Origin: Propionibacteriaceae bacterium
GTDB lineage: Bacteria; Actinomycetota; Actinomycetes; Propionibacteriales; Propionibacteriaceae
Assembly: GCA_003158895.1 (NCBI GenBank)
Contig: PMLO01000265.1
Coordinates: forward strand, 1 to 5,227
Length of the DNA: 5,227 bases
Direction of reading: 5' to 3'
Below are positions 1 through 4,858 of the stretch, one piece after another. The notes below the pieces were generated by a model. It had not been told where the DNA came from and did not search any database. It worked only from the letters and a program-made list of their open reading frames with translations. Position 1 is the stretch's first letter, and each line of letters begins with the position of its first letter. The position numbers and the translations under genes are program-made.

Positions 1-53
1 TCGGCGAAGCGGCCGGCGCGCGTGATGAGTTTCAGCAGGTGGAACGGGTTCAC
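1..53 (-). CDS. Partial CDS, N-terminus only, function unknown
   Basis: A minus-strand reading frame starts with GTG at 53-51 and runs open to the left edge. Its first residues read MNPFHLLKLITRAGRFA. The GTG overlaps the TGA stop of the ArsR-type gene (GTGA, 4-nt overlap), the usual sign of translational coupling in an operon. A weak Shine-Dalgarno-like GGTGA lies 3 nt upstream, inside the end of the ArsR gene. The residues are a basic, partly hydrophobic N-terminus, and 17 codons are too few to assign a family. ArsR-type repressors often control the gene just downstream, so this is the likely regulatory target (inference). The overlap and the lack of stops support a real gene, but such a short open frame could occur by chance. 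Confidence 0.45.
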   Translation of the reverse strand, partial: MNPFHLLKLITRAGRFA

Positions 54-385
54 GCGTCACCGGACTCGTCCAGCTCACGGAGGAGCTCGTCGCGGGATCC
101 GGCGAGCTGCCGAAGGAGTACGCGACCGGCGGTGAGAAGCTCCCGGACGTCGTCGACGAGAAGCGAGTACACCACCTCGCCACCCTGGCGCCGCTGGCGG
201 ACCAGTCCGGTGCGCCGGAGAACAGCGAGCTGCTGGCTGAGCGCGCTGGGCTCGATCGCGATGTCAGCGAGGAGCTCGTGGACCGCGTGCTCCTTGTCGC
301 TGAGGAGCTCGAGGACACGGATGCGTACGGGGTGCCCGAGCGTACGGAACAGCTCGGCCTTGGCCTCGTACAGCGGAACAGTCAC
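50..385 (-). CDS. ArsR/SmtB-family winged-helix transcriptional repressor (cysteine-free)
   Basis: This is a predicted DNA-binding repressor of 111 aa, the usual size for the family. Residues 9-30 carry the AELFRTLGHPVRIRVLELL signature. The helix-turn-helix lies at about 34-60 (SALSQQLAVLRRTGLV), followed by the wing with RQRRQGGEVVYSL at 63-75 and a C-terminal dimerisation helix. I chose the GTG at 385 because AAGGAAG precedes it at good spacing and MTVPLYEAKAELF is a family-like start. A TTG at 433 in the same frame would add 16 residues, but it has no ribosome site and would run through the candidate operator. The 111-aa product has no cysteine, so it lacks the CxC metal-thiolate site of arsenic or cadmium sensors and the cysteine pair of persulfide sensors such as BigR/SqrR. 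Its signal is therefore unknown. It lies 117 bp downstream of the rhodanese gene on the same strand and overlaps the next gene at 53. Confidence 0.9.
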   Translation of the reverse strand: MTVPLYEAKAELFRTLGHPVRIRVLELLSDKEHAVHELLADIAIEPSALSQQLAVLRRTGLVRQRRQGGEVVYSLLVDDVRELLTAGRVLLRQLAGSRDELLRELDESGDA

Positions 386-388
386 GTA

Positions 389-395
389 CTTCCTT
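389..395 (-). promoter_or_regulatory. Ribosome binding site fixing the ArsR GTG start
   Basis: On the minus strand AAGGAAG sits 3 nt before the GTG at 385, with the AGGA core 5 nt before it. No comparable site precedes the upstream TTG at 433. This decides the start codon. Confidence 0.7.
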
Positions 396-407
396 ATGGA
401 CTCGCAC

Positions 408-435
408 AGTTGCGGATATGAAAACTCACGCAACT
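408..435. promoter_or_regulatory. Inverted repeat upstream of the ArsR gene, candidate operator
   Basis: AGTTGCG (408-414) and CGCAACT (429-435) form a perfect 7-bp dyad with a 14-bp spacer. On the minus strand it partly overlaps a TATAGT hexamer (438-433) that could be the -10 box of the ArsR gene. No good -35 box is visible. ArsR-family repressors usually bind dyads over their own promoter, so autoregulation is a reasonable inference. The arms are short and the role is unproven. Confidence 0.4.
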
Positions 436-462
436 ATAGGCCATAGTGTCCCGCTCTTCGCC

Positions 463-490
463 AGCTCCCCACAGCCGATGGCCAGGGGCT
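463..490 (-). terminator. Possible weak hairpin after the rhodanese gene
   Basis: Read on the minus strand, AGCCCC (490-485) can pair with GGGGAGCT (470-463) with one bulged A, giving a stem right after the rhodanese stop at 503. No U-rich tail follows, so it is not a classical intrinsic terminator. It could cause partial termination or mark a processing site before the ArsR gene. Confidence 0.25.
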
Positions 491-502
491 CTGTGCGAGT
501 GG

Positions 503-862
503 CTACTTGACGATCTTCAGGCCGCTGGTCTGTGCGGCGGCGTCGATTCCCATGCCGTTGGTCAACTTGGTGAAACCGATCGCCTTCATCGCCGTGATGG
601 CCTGGGCGGCGCGGTTGCCGGAGTGGCAGTAGACGAAGTACGCGGCGTTCTTGTCCAGCTTGGCGATCTTCGCGCTGAACGTGTTGGCCTCGATGTCGAT
701 GTTGGTCGCACCTTCCAGGTGCCCGCTTGCGTACTCGGCCGGAGTGCGGACGTCGATGACGACCGTTCCCTGAGGGAGCCCAGCGCTGCTGCTGCTGCAG
801 CCGGCGAGCGCCGCCGTCGTACCGATCACCAGTCCCATGAGGGACCGCCTCGACAGTGCCAT
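503..862 (-). CDS. Rhodanese-domain lipoprotein (sulfurtransferase)
   Basis: This 119-aa exported protein has a single rhodanese domain. The N-terminus MALSRRSLMGLVIGTTAALAG is a lipoprotein signal with lipobox LAGC (Cys22). Twin arginines at 5-6 suggest Tat export is possible. A serine-rich linker follows. The rhodanese domain covers about 31-119, with VVIDVRTPAEYASGHLEGA at 34-52 and the active-site loop CHSGNR at 79-84. Cys79 is the expected persulfide carrier, and the six-residue loop fits sulfurtransferases rather than Cdc25-type phosphatases. The ATG at 862 is preceded by GGAAGGA at 5 nt. The same frame extends upstream to 919, but that would cross the operator and remove the signal peptide. 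The likely role is moving sulfane sulfur on the outer face of the membrane. The physiological donor and acceptor cannot be read from the sequence. A CsoR-like dyad lies directly upstream, which links it to copper or persulfide stress (inference). Confidence 0.92.
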   Translation of the reverse strand: MALSRRSLMGLVIGTTAALAGCSSSSAGLPQGTVVIDVRTPAEYASGHLEGATNIDIEANTFSAKIAKLDKNAAYFVYCHSGNRAAQAITAMKAIGFTKLTNGMGIDAAAQTSGLKIVK

Positions 863-866
863 CGTG

Positions 867-874
867 TTCCTTCC
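867..874 (-). promoter_or_regulatory. Ribosome binding site of the rhodanese gene
   Basis: GGAAGGAA on the minus strand, with the GGAAGGA core ending 5 nt before the ATG at 862. It sets the start at the signal peptide. It lies only 2 bp from the CsoR-like dyad. Confidence 0.75.
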
Positions 875-876
875 AT

Positions 877-892
877 ATACCCTGGGGGGTAT
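877..892. promoter_or_regulatory. CsoR/CstR-like operator upstream of the rhodanese gene
   Basis: A perfect 6-4-6 dyad, ATACCC-TGGG-GGGTAT, ends 14 bp before the rhodanese start codon. Operators of the CsoR family (DUF156: copper sensor CsoR, persulfide sensor CstR) are G/C-rich dyads flanked by AT, of the form ATACCC...GGGTAT, which this matches. The right arm overlaps a TAGGAT hexamer on the minus strand (896-891) that could be the -10 box, so binding would block transcription. No CsoR-type gene lies in this window, so the regulator would be encoded elsewhere. The dyad itself is seen directly; the assigned family rests on resemblance. Confidence 0.65.
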
Positions 893-962
893 CCTAACCG
901 ATCCGGAACCAGTCGGCATCCCCGGGTCGCCAACGTCTCATCGACCGCCGATGTTTCGGGAG

Positions 963-1025
963 CTGTCAGCCAGAGAACCACGCGGTCGGCCGGACAGGCA
1001 ATTGGTCCGCAAGTGACACGACACG
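963..1025. repeat. Hairpin-forming direct repeat, copy 1
   Basis: Three blocks are shared with copy 2: CTGTCAGCCAGA (963-974), a 22-nt identical block (980-1001) and GTGACACGACACG (1013-1025). Within the copy CTGTC (963-967) pairs with GACAG (993-997), and GCC (969-971) pairs with GGC (988-990), giving a stem-loop. The part between blocks two and three is short (11 nt). It resembles an intergenic repetitive palindromic element or a duplicated regulatory segment. Confidence 0.7.
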
Positions 1026-1056
1026 TCGGTACGAACGCCTCACCAGCCACGATTGC

Positions 1057-1135
1057 CTGTCAGCCAGACGGGACGCGGTCGGCCGGACAGGCAAACGCCC
1101 GGACGGGCACATGGTGCGCCAGGTGACACGACACG
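1057..1135. repeat. Hairpin-forming direct repeat, copy 2
   Basis: This has the same three blocks as copy 1 in the same order: 1057-1068, 1073-1094 and 1123-1135. It lies about 94 bp further on and has about 17 extra bases between blocks two and three. TTGCCTGTC (1053-1061) pairs with GACAGGCAA (1086-1094), a 9-bp perfect stem. The left arm, extended by one base (1052-1061), also pairs perfectly over 10 bp with 993-1002 in copy 1. The two copies could therefore fold separately or together. Confidence 0.7.
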
Positions 1136-1215
1136 CTCAGGGTGCGACGGATGGCGCTCTCGGACGCCGCGGCGGCATGATGAGGCGTGCGGCGGGTCGC
1201 CGTCATTCGCCACCG

Positions 1216-1222
1216 GAGGAGC
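1216..1222 (+). promoter_or_regulatory. Strong ribosome binding site of the deaminase
   Basis: GGAGGAG ends 3-4 nt before ATG 1226, close to a perfect Shine-Dalgarno sequence. It selects this ATG over the in-frame ATG at 1187, which has no such site. Confidence 0.8.
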
Positions 1223-1225
1223 TCG

Positions 1226-1828
1226 ATGCGTCTCGCCGCCAACCAGTTCACGTTCACCCTGCCCGCGTGGATCGACGACCTCCTCGCCGACGTCCCGGAC
1301 GTGATCCCGACGCGTGAGGAGCGGATGCAGCTCGTACATCGCCTTGCCGACAGGAACTGGCGTGAGGGCAACGGCGGGCCGTTCGCCGCGCTCGTGGCGG
1401 AGAGCGCGACCGGGCGCATCGTCTCTGTCGGGGTGAACGTCGTCCTCACCAGCGGCGTGTCGTCCGGCCACGCGGAGATCACCGCGCTGGGGACCGCTCA
1501 GAAGGCCCTGGGCTCGTGGGACCTCGGCGGTGCGGGGCTGCCCGACCACGAGCTTGTCGTCAACTGGCGTCCCTGCGCCCAGTGCTACGGCGCGACGATG
1601 TGGTCCGGAGTTCGCACGATGGTCGTGGCCGGCGAGGGTCCTGAACTCGAGGAGATCACGACGTTCGACGAGGGACCGGTACGGGACGACTGGGCCGAGC
1701 AGTTCGAGGCCCGCGGAATCCACGTCATCCACGACGTCGAGAAGGAAGGCGCGCTCGCGGTCTACCGCGCCTATCGCAAGGCCGTCGACGCGGGCGAGGT
1801 CAACGTCTACAACGCGCGGCAGGGCTGA
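1226..1828 (+). CDS. Zinc-dependent nucleoside/nucleobase deaminase (cytidine/guanine deaminase superfamily)
   Basis: This 200-aa protein belongs to the CMP/dCMP-type deaminase fold, which hydrolyses the amino group of a base or nucleoside using one zinc ion. The two signature motifs are present. HAE at 82-84 supplies His82 as zinc ligand and Glu84 as proton shuttle. PCAQC at 116-120 supplies Cys117 and Cys120 as zinc ligands. GGPFAALV (50-57) matches the conserved strand near the substrate pocket. About 30 N-terminal residues precede the core, and a C-terminal extension from about 135 carries the helix VYRAYRKAVDAG, longer than in minimal guanine deaminases (about 155 aa). The order HAE then PCxxC fits the GuaD/tRNA-adenosine-deaminase-like branch, but the substrate cannot be fixed from the sequence. 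It appears monocistronic: the repeat region lies upstream and the convergent transporter gene ends 28 bp downstream. Confidence 0.88.
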   Translation: MRLAANQFTFTLPAWIDDLLADVPDVIPTREERMQLVHRLADRNWREGNGGPFAALVAESATGRIVSVGVNVVLTSGVSSGHAEITALGTAQKALGSWDLGGAGLPDHELVVNWRPCAQCYGATMWSGVRTMVVAGEGPELEEITTFDEGPVRDDWAEQFEARGIHVIHDVEKEGALAVYRAYRKAVDAGEVNVYNARQG

Positions 1829-1856
1829 ACGCGCCCGTACTCCTCCTCGAGCAGCC

Positions 1857-3241
1857 TCACGCGGGCACCTCGACCCTTGGCCGGATGCGCAGGCTGTTCA
1901 CTGCGGCGAGGAAGATCAGCACGGCTGCGATGCCGAGGCTGAGGCGCAGGCCTCGGTCGATGTGGTCGGGATCCGCGATGAGCGCACCGAACACCGCGAT
2001 CGCGACCGCGCCACCGACCTGGCGGAACGTGTTGAAGACCGCGCTGGCTGTACCTGCCTGATGCGCCGGTACGCCCTCGAGGACCACGCTGGTCACCGAC
2101 GGCATCGCCAGTGAGCCGCCGGCACCGATCGGGATGACGCAGATCGCCATGAGCCAGGGGAGTCCGAGCGGAGCGGTGAGCAGCATCGCAACCAGCCCCA
2201 CGACCATCGACAACAGGCCGGCGACGACCGGTACGCGAGCGCCGAAGCGGTTCGTCACCACGCCGCTGGCCAGATTGCCGGCGATGGCGAAGAACGCTGA
2301 CGGCAGGAAGACCAGCCCGGCATGCAGCGGGGACAGCCCGAGGTGCTGCTGGAGGTAGAGGGCGATGACGAAGACGTTGCCGAAGTTGCCGACCATGAAC
2401 GCGAAGCCCACGGGCAACGCGATCCGGAACCCATGCGCGTGGAAAGGTCGAGCGGCATCATCGGGTGGCGCACCTTCGACTGCGCGACCACGAAGCCGAC
2501 CAGCGAGATCATCGCGACCGCCAGGGCAAGCACCACCGGCCCCGAGCCGAAGCCGGCGTGTCCACCGTCGATGAGTCCGTACACCAGGGTCGCCAGCCCG
2601 ACGACGGCGAGCACCTGTCCGACCCAGTCGAACGGTTGCGGGCGTGTGGGTGAGGTCGAGACCCAGACGAGTAGGACGAGCATGGCGATGCAGACGGGAA
2701 GGTTGATCGTGAAGACCCAGCGCCAGTCGTACGTGGTCAGGAGTCCGCCCAGCGGCTGGCCGACGAGCCCCGCGACGGCGCCGCCGACGGCCCAGACCCC
2801 GAGCGCTCGTGCGCGGCGACCGGGATCGGGGAACGCCTCGCGGACAAGGGCCATCGACGCGGGAAGCATGATCGCCGCCCCTGCGCCCTGTACGCAACGG
2901 GCCGCAACCAAGGCTCCCGTCGTGGGCGCCAACGCGCAGGCTGCTGACGTGATGGTGAAGATCGCGATGCCGATTCCCAGCGCACGCTTGGCGCCGATCC
3001 GATCGGACAGGTTCCCGGCGAACAGGAGCAGGGCGGCGAACAACAGCGTGTAGCCGTCGATGATCCACTGCTGCCCGGTGATGTCGCCGCCGAGGTCGGA
3101 CCGGATCCGTACGAGTGCGACGTTCACGATCGAGATGTCCAAGGTGATGAGGAAGAACCCCAGGGAGGCGATCGTGATGACGATCCGCGAGTGCGGGGAA
3201 TCAGGGATCACCGGGATCTCTTCGCGAGTTGTCGACGCCAC
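1857..3241 (-). pseudogene. DHA2-family MFS drug exporter (EmrB/QacA-like), frameshifted
   Basis: The gene encodes a proton-driven multidrug exporter of the inner membrane, but the reading frame breaks once. Codons 1-266 are read from GTG 3241 down to 2444. The rest (195 aa) continues from 2444 to 1857 in another frame. Restoring one base at the A run 2443-2445 gives a 461-aa protein, normal for this 14-helix family. Motifs: LDISIVNVAL (34-43, motif D1), GNLSDRIGAKR (76-86, motif A), R115 with QG at 118-119 (motif B), GGAVAGLVGQPLGG (153-166, antiporter motif C) and DWRWVFTINLP (172-182). The second part has QHLGLSPLHAGLVFLP and AGTASAVFNTFRQVGGA, typical of DHA2 C-terminal halves. Without correction, translation ends after 328 aa with 62 wrong residues. 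A GTG at 3211 (codon 11) with AAGAG upstream is an alternative start. The substrate is unknown. Its 3' end converges on the deaminase gene, and the integrase start is 30 bp from its own start. Confidence 0.88.
2442..2447 (-). other. Frameshift site in the MFS gene
   Basis: On the minus strand the MFS gene reads ATGCCGCTCGACCTTTCC at the break. The upstream frame gives MMPLDL then nonsense. The downstream frame gives FHAHGFRIALPVGF. One extra T (an extra A in the plus-strand run 2443-2445) would give MMPLDLFHAHGFRIALP, the sequence expected in this family. The loss sits in a short homopolymer, so a real indel and a sequencing error are both possible. CCTTTCC is not a canonical -1 slippery heptamer, which argues against programmed frameshifting. 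Confidence 0.85.
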
Positions 3242-3271
3242 GAGGCCAACCCTAAGAGCGGCGAGGGACCC

Positions 3272-4240
3272 ATGGGGTTCCCTGTCCTGACACCTCTCGC
3301 CGGAGCGACCTTCGACGGGGCCTTGTCGCCAAACACGGGACGTTCACCGCGGTGGACCCTCGAGGCGTACGCCAACCGCTGGCTCGACGATCGCGAACTG
3401 AAACCGCGCACCCGTGAGCACTACAGGTCTCTGCTCGATCGACAGATCCTGCCGGACCTCGGACCACTGCCCGTCGCCCTCATCACGCCCGCCACGGTGC
3501 GGGAATGGCACGCGGGGCTCGGCAGCCGAACACCGACGCTCAGAGCCCACGCGTACGGCCTGTTGCGAACCATTCTCGGCACGGCGCTCGACGAGGACCT
3601 GATCAAGGCCAACCCGTGCCACGTCCGGGGCGCTGCGTCGACCCGGCGTGCGACGACCATTCGCCCGGCATCGCTGAACGAGCTCGCGGTGATCGTCGAG
3701 GCGATGCCCGAAAAGTACCGACTGGCCGTGCTGCTCGCGTCGTGGTGTGCGCTGCGGTTCGGCGAACTCGCCGAGCTGCGGCGCTCCGACATCGACCTGA
3801 CCGACGGGGTTATCCGTGTCCGTCGTGCCTTCACCCGCGCCGAAGGGCACGCCATCGTCGGCACGCCCAAGTCGGTGGCGGGCGTGCGTGACGTCGCGAT
3901 CCCGCCCCACCTATTGCCCATCGTGAGGGCTCATCTGCGCGACTATGGGGTCTCTCGGGACGGCCTGCTGTTCCCTGCCGTGCATGGTGGGAATCTCAAC
4001 TCCAGCACCCTGCAGAAGCCCTATTGGCGGGCGCGGGCGCTCGCTGGACGGCCTGACCTGCGATTCCACGACCTCAGGCACACCGGCGCCGTCCTGGCCA
4101 CTGCTACGGGCGCCACACTGGCCGAGCTGATGGCCCGGCTCGGGCACTCATCCGCCGGCGCGGCGATGCGCTACCAGCACGCAGCACGCGATCGTGACCA
4201 CGCGATCGCAGAAGCGCTCTCGAGGATGGTGACGGAATGA
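3272..4240 (+). CDS. Tyrosine recombinase / phage-type integrase
   Basis: This 322-aa site-specific recombinase has a SAM-like core-binding domain at about 29-118 (WTLEAYANRWL, LKPRTREHYRSLL) and a catalytic domain at about 135-315. All catalytic residues are visible: Arg162 in LRFGELAELR, Lys200 in GTPKSVAGVRDV, His266 and Arg269 in HDLRH, His292 in LGHSS, and the nucleophile Tyr301 in AMRYQHA. It should therefore be active if expressed. Related actinobacterial integrases are usually about 370-400 aa, with an N-terminal arm-binding domain. Here only about 28 unrelated residues precede the core-binding domain, so that domain appears missing. I chose ATG 3272 because GAGGGA lies just upstream. 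An in-frame ATG at 3191 would put 27 codons over the MFS gene and shows no domain. The start is 30 bp from the divergent MFS start. No excisionase or tRNA attachment site is seen nearby. Confidence 0.93.
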   Translation: MGFPVLTPLAGATFDGALSPNTGRSPRWTLEAYANRWLDDRELKPRTREHYRSLLDRQILPDLGPLPVALITPATVREWHAGLGSRTPTLRAHAYGLLRTILGTALDEDLIKANPCHVRGAASTRRATTIRPASLNELAVIVEAMPEKYRLAVLLASWCALRFGELAELRRSDIDLTDGVIRVRRAFTRAEGHAIVGTPKSVAGVRDVAIPPHLLPIVRAHLRDYGVSRDGLLFPAVHGGNLNSSTLQKPYWRARALAGRPDLRFHDLRHTGAVLATATGATLAELMARLGHSSAGAAMRYQHAARDRDHAIAEALSRMVTE

Positions 4241-4813
4241 CACGACCAAATGGCTATTCGGCTCATCCACTCGGCCAAGTGATTCACGTCACAGGCTGGG
4301 CGCTTCAGTCGACGCTCGTGGCGTAGTTGGCGGCCTTCGTGTCGCGCTGAGATCCGTTCGGGCGGCGGTGGGTTCCAGGCTGGGAGGGTGGGTTAGGCGG
4401 CGGCGCGGGTTCCTTTCAGGGTCGTGTTGGTTGATCAGCGGCTGATGCTCGGGCTGCGGCTGGGCGGTTCCAGCGATGGCGGAGGTTCGGAGTGTTCTGG
4501 CGACACGGCCCTCGCGGACACCTGAGCGGCTAAGAAGACCCCTGAGAAGTGGAGTACGGCGTCGCGCTGCGCCACCGCCGCTACCGGTCGTGAACACGTC
4601 TGCGCTCCACTCGACACTGATACCGACAAGGTCGACCCGTCAGATCAGCAGAGCGGACGAACGTCTGCACTGACATATCCCCCGGCGCCAGTAACGGCAG
4701 ATCCGTGGTCACCAAGAAGGACAGACGCCTTGTCAAAGGAACGTTTCCGCACCTAGCCCCAATCCCGTTTCGAGACAACGGTTGACAGACCAGGTATCCC
4801 CGGATCCGATGCA

Positions 4814-4843
4814 ACAGTAGTGGTGCGTAGCGAGACAGTAGTG
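4814..4843 (+). repeat. Direct repeat ACAGTAGTG x2 upstream of the TetR gene
   Basis: ACAGTAGTG occurs at 4814-4822 and again at 4835-4843. The 21-bp period places both copies on the same DNA face. The second copy ends just before the -10-like hexamer of the TetR gene, so the pair could be a protein-binding site. Confidence 0.5.
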
Positions 4844-4858
4844 ACCCATAATGGACAC
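4841..4858 (+). promoter_or_regulatory. TetR promoter -10 box inside an operator-like dyad
   Basis: CATAAT (4847-4852) matches the TATAAT -10 consensus at five of six bases and sits 6 nt before ATG 4859, where transcription would start. It lies inside CCAT-A-ATGG (4846-4854), a perfect dyad flanked by GTG and CAC (4841-4843, 4856-4858). A repressor bound here would cover the promoter, as expected for an autoregulated TetR gene. No clear -35 box is at the right distance. TTGACA at 4782-4787 is too far upstream for this -10. Confidence 0.45.

Larger units (their letters stand above)
893..1225. other. Intergenic region of 333 bp with a hairpin repeat pair
   Basis: This stretch lies between the divergent rhodanese and deaminase genes, so it must hold both promoters. 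The only clear sequence structure is the pair of related repeats at 963-1025 and 1057-1135, plus the CsoR-like dyad at its left edge. No convincing -35/-10 pair for the deaminase was found. Open frames crossing it have arginine/proline-rich translations, follow the repeats on both strands and lack good ribosome sites, so they are not called as genes. Confidence 0.6.
4241..4858. other. Non-coding or degenerate region of about 620 bp after the integrase
   Basis: No recognisable gene, tRNA or insertion sequence was found here. Open frames on both strands give arginine/proline/serine-rich translations without domains or ribosome sites. A 29-codon frame (4237-4326, MTRPNGYSAHPLGQ...) overlaps the integrase stop as ATGA but is unsupported. 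The right half (about 4600-4858) looks less G/C-rich than the flanks. It holds a perfect 13-bp palindrome at 4434-4446 (ATCAGC-G-GCTGAT). This is a plausible place for an attachment site or decayed element cargo, but nothing proves that. Confidence 0.5.

Noticed and set aside
386..433. N-terminal extension of the ArsR gene from TTG 433
   Set aside because: There is no ribosome site before TTG, while AAGGAAG precedes GTG 385. The extension would translate through the candidate operator and does not resemble family N-termini.
863..919. Upstream extension of the rhodanese gene
   Set aside because: It would cross the CsoR-like dyad and ribosome site, and it would bury the lipoprotein signal peptide.
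1040..1732. Long minus-strand frame opposite the deaminase
   Set aside because: It is antisense to a gene with clear zinc-site motifs, its translation has no domain, and it depends on the G/C-rich codon positions of the real gene.
1833..1866. Bidirectional terminator between the deaminase and MFS genes
   Set aside because: Only short GCCCG/CGGGC arms with a long loop and no U-tract. This is too weak to call.
2442..2447. Programmed -1 frameshift in the MFS gene
   Set aside because: The site is not a canonical slippery heptamer, the P-site leucine tRNA could not re-pair after slipping, and DHA2 exporters are not known to use recoding.
2322..3053. Long plus-strand frame opposite the MFS gene
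   Set aside because: It is the antisense shadow of membrane-helix coding sequence and has no ribosome site or recognisable domain.
4434..4446. Palindrome ATCAGC-G-GCTGAT as integrase core site
   Set aside because: A single short palindrome with no second copy or tRNA context is not enough to call an attachment site.
4289..4597. 102-aa minus-strand frame after the integrase
   Set aside because: It is arginine/proline/threonine-rich with no domain and no convincing ribosome site, as expected for a chance frame in G/C-rich DNA.
4476..4673. 65-aa plus-strand frame
   Set aside because: It is arginine-rich without a motif or ribosome site, and its codon use is unlike the real genes.
4782..4810. 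TTGACA with a -10 at 4805 as the TetR promoter
   Set aside because: The hexamer at 17-bp spacing, TCCGAT, is poor, while CATAAT next to the start codon matches better.
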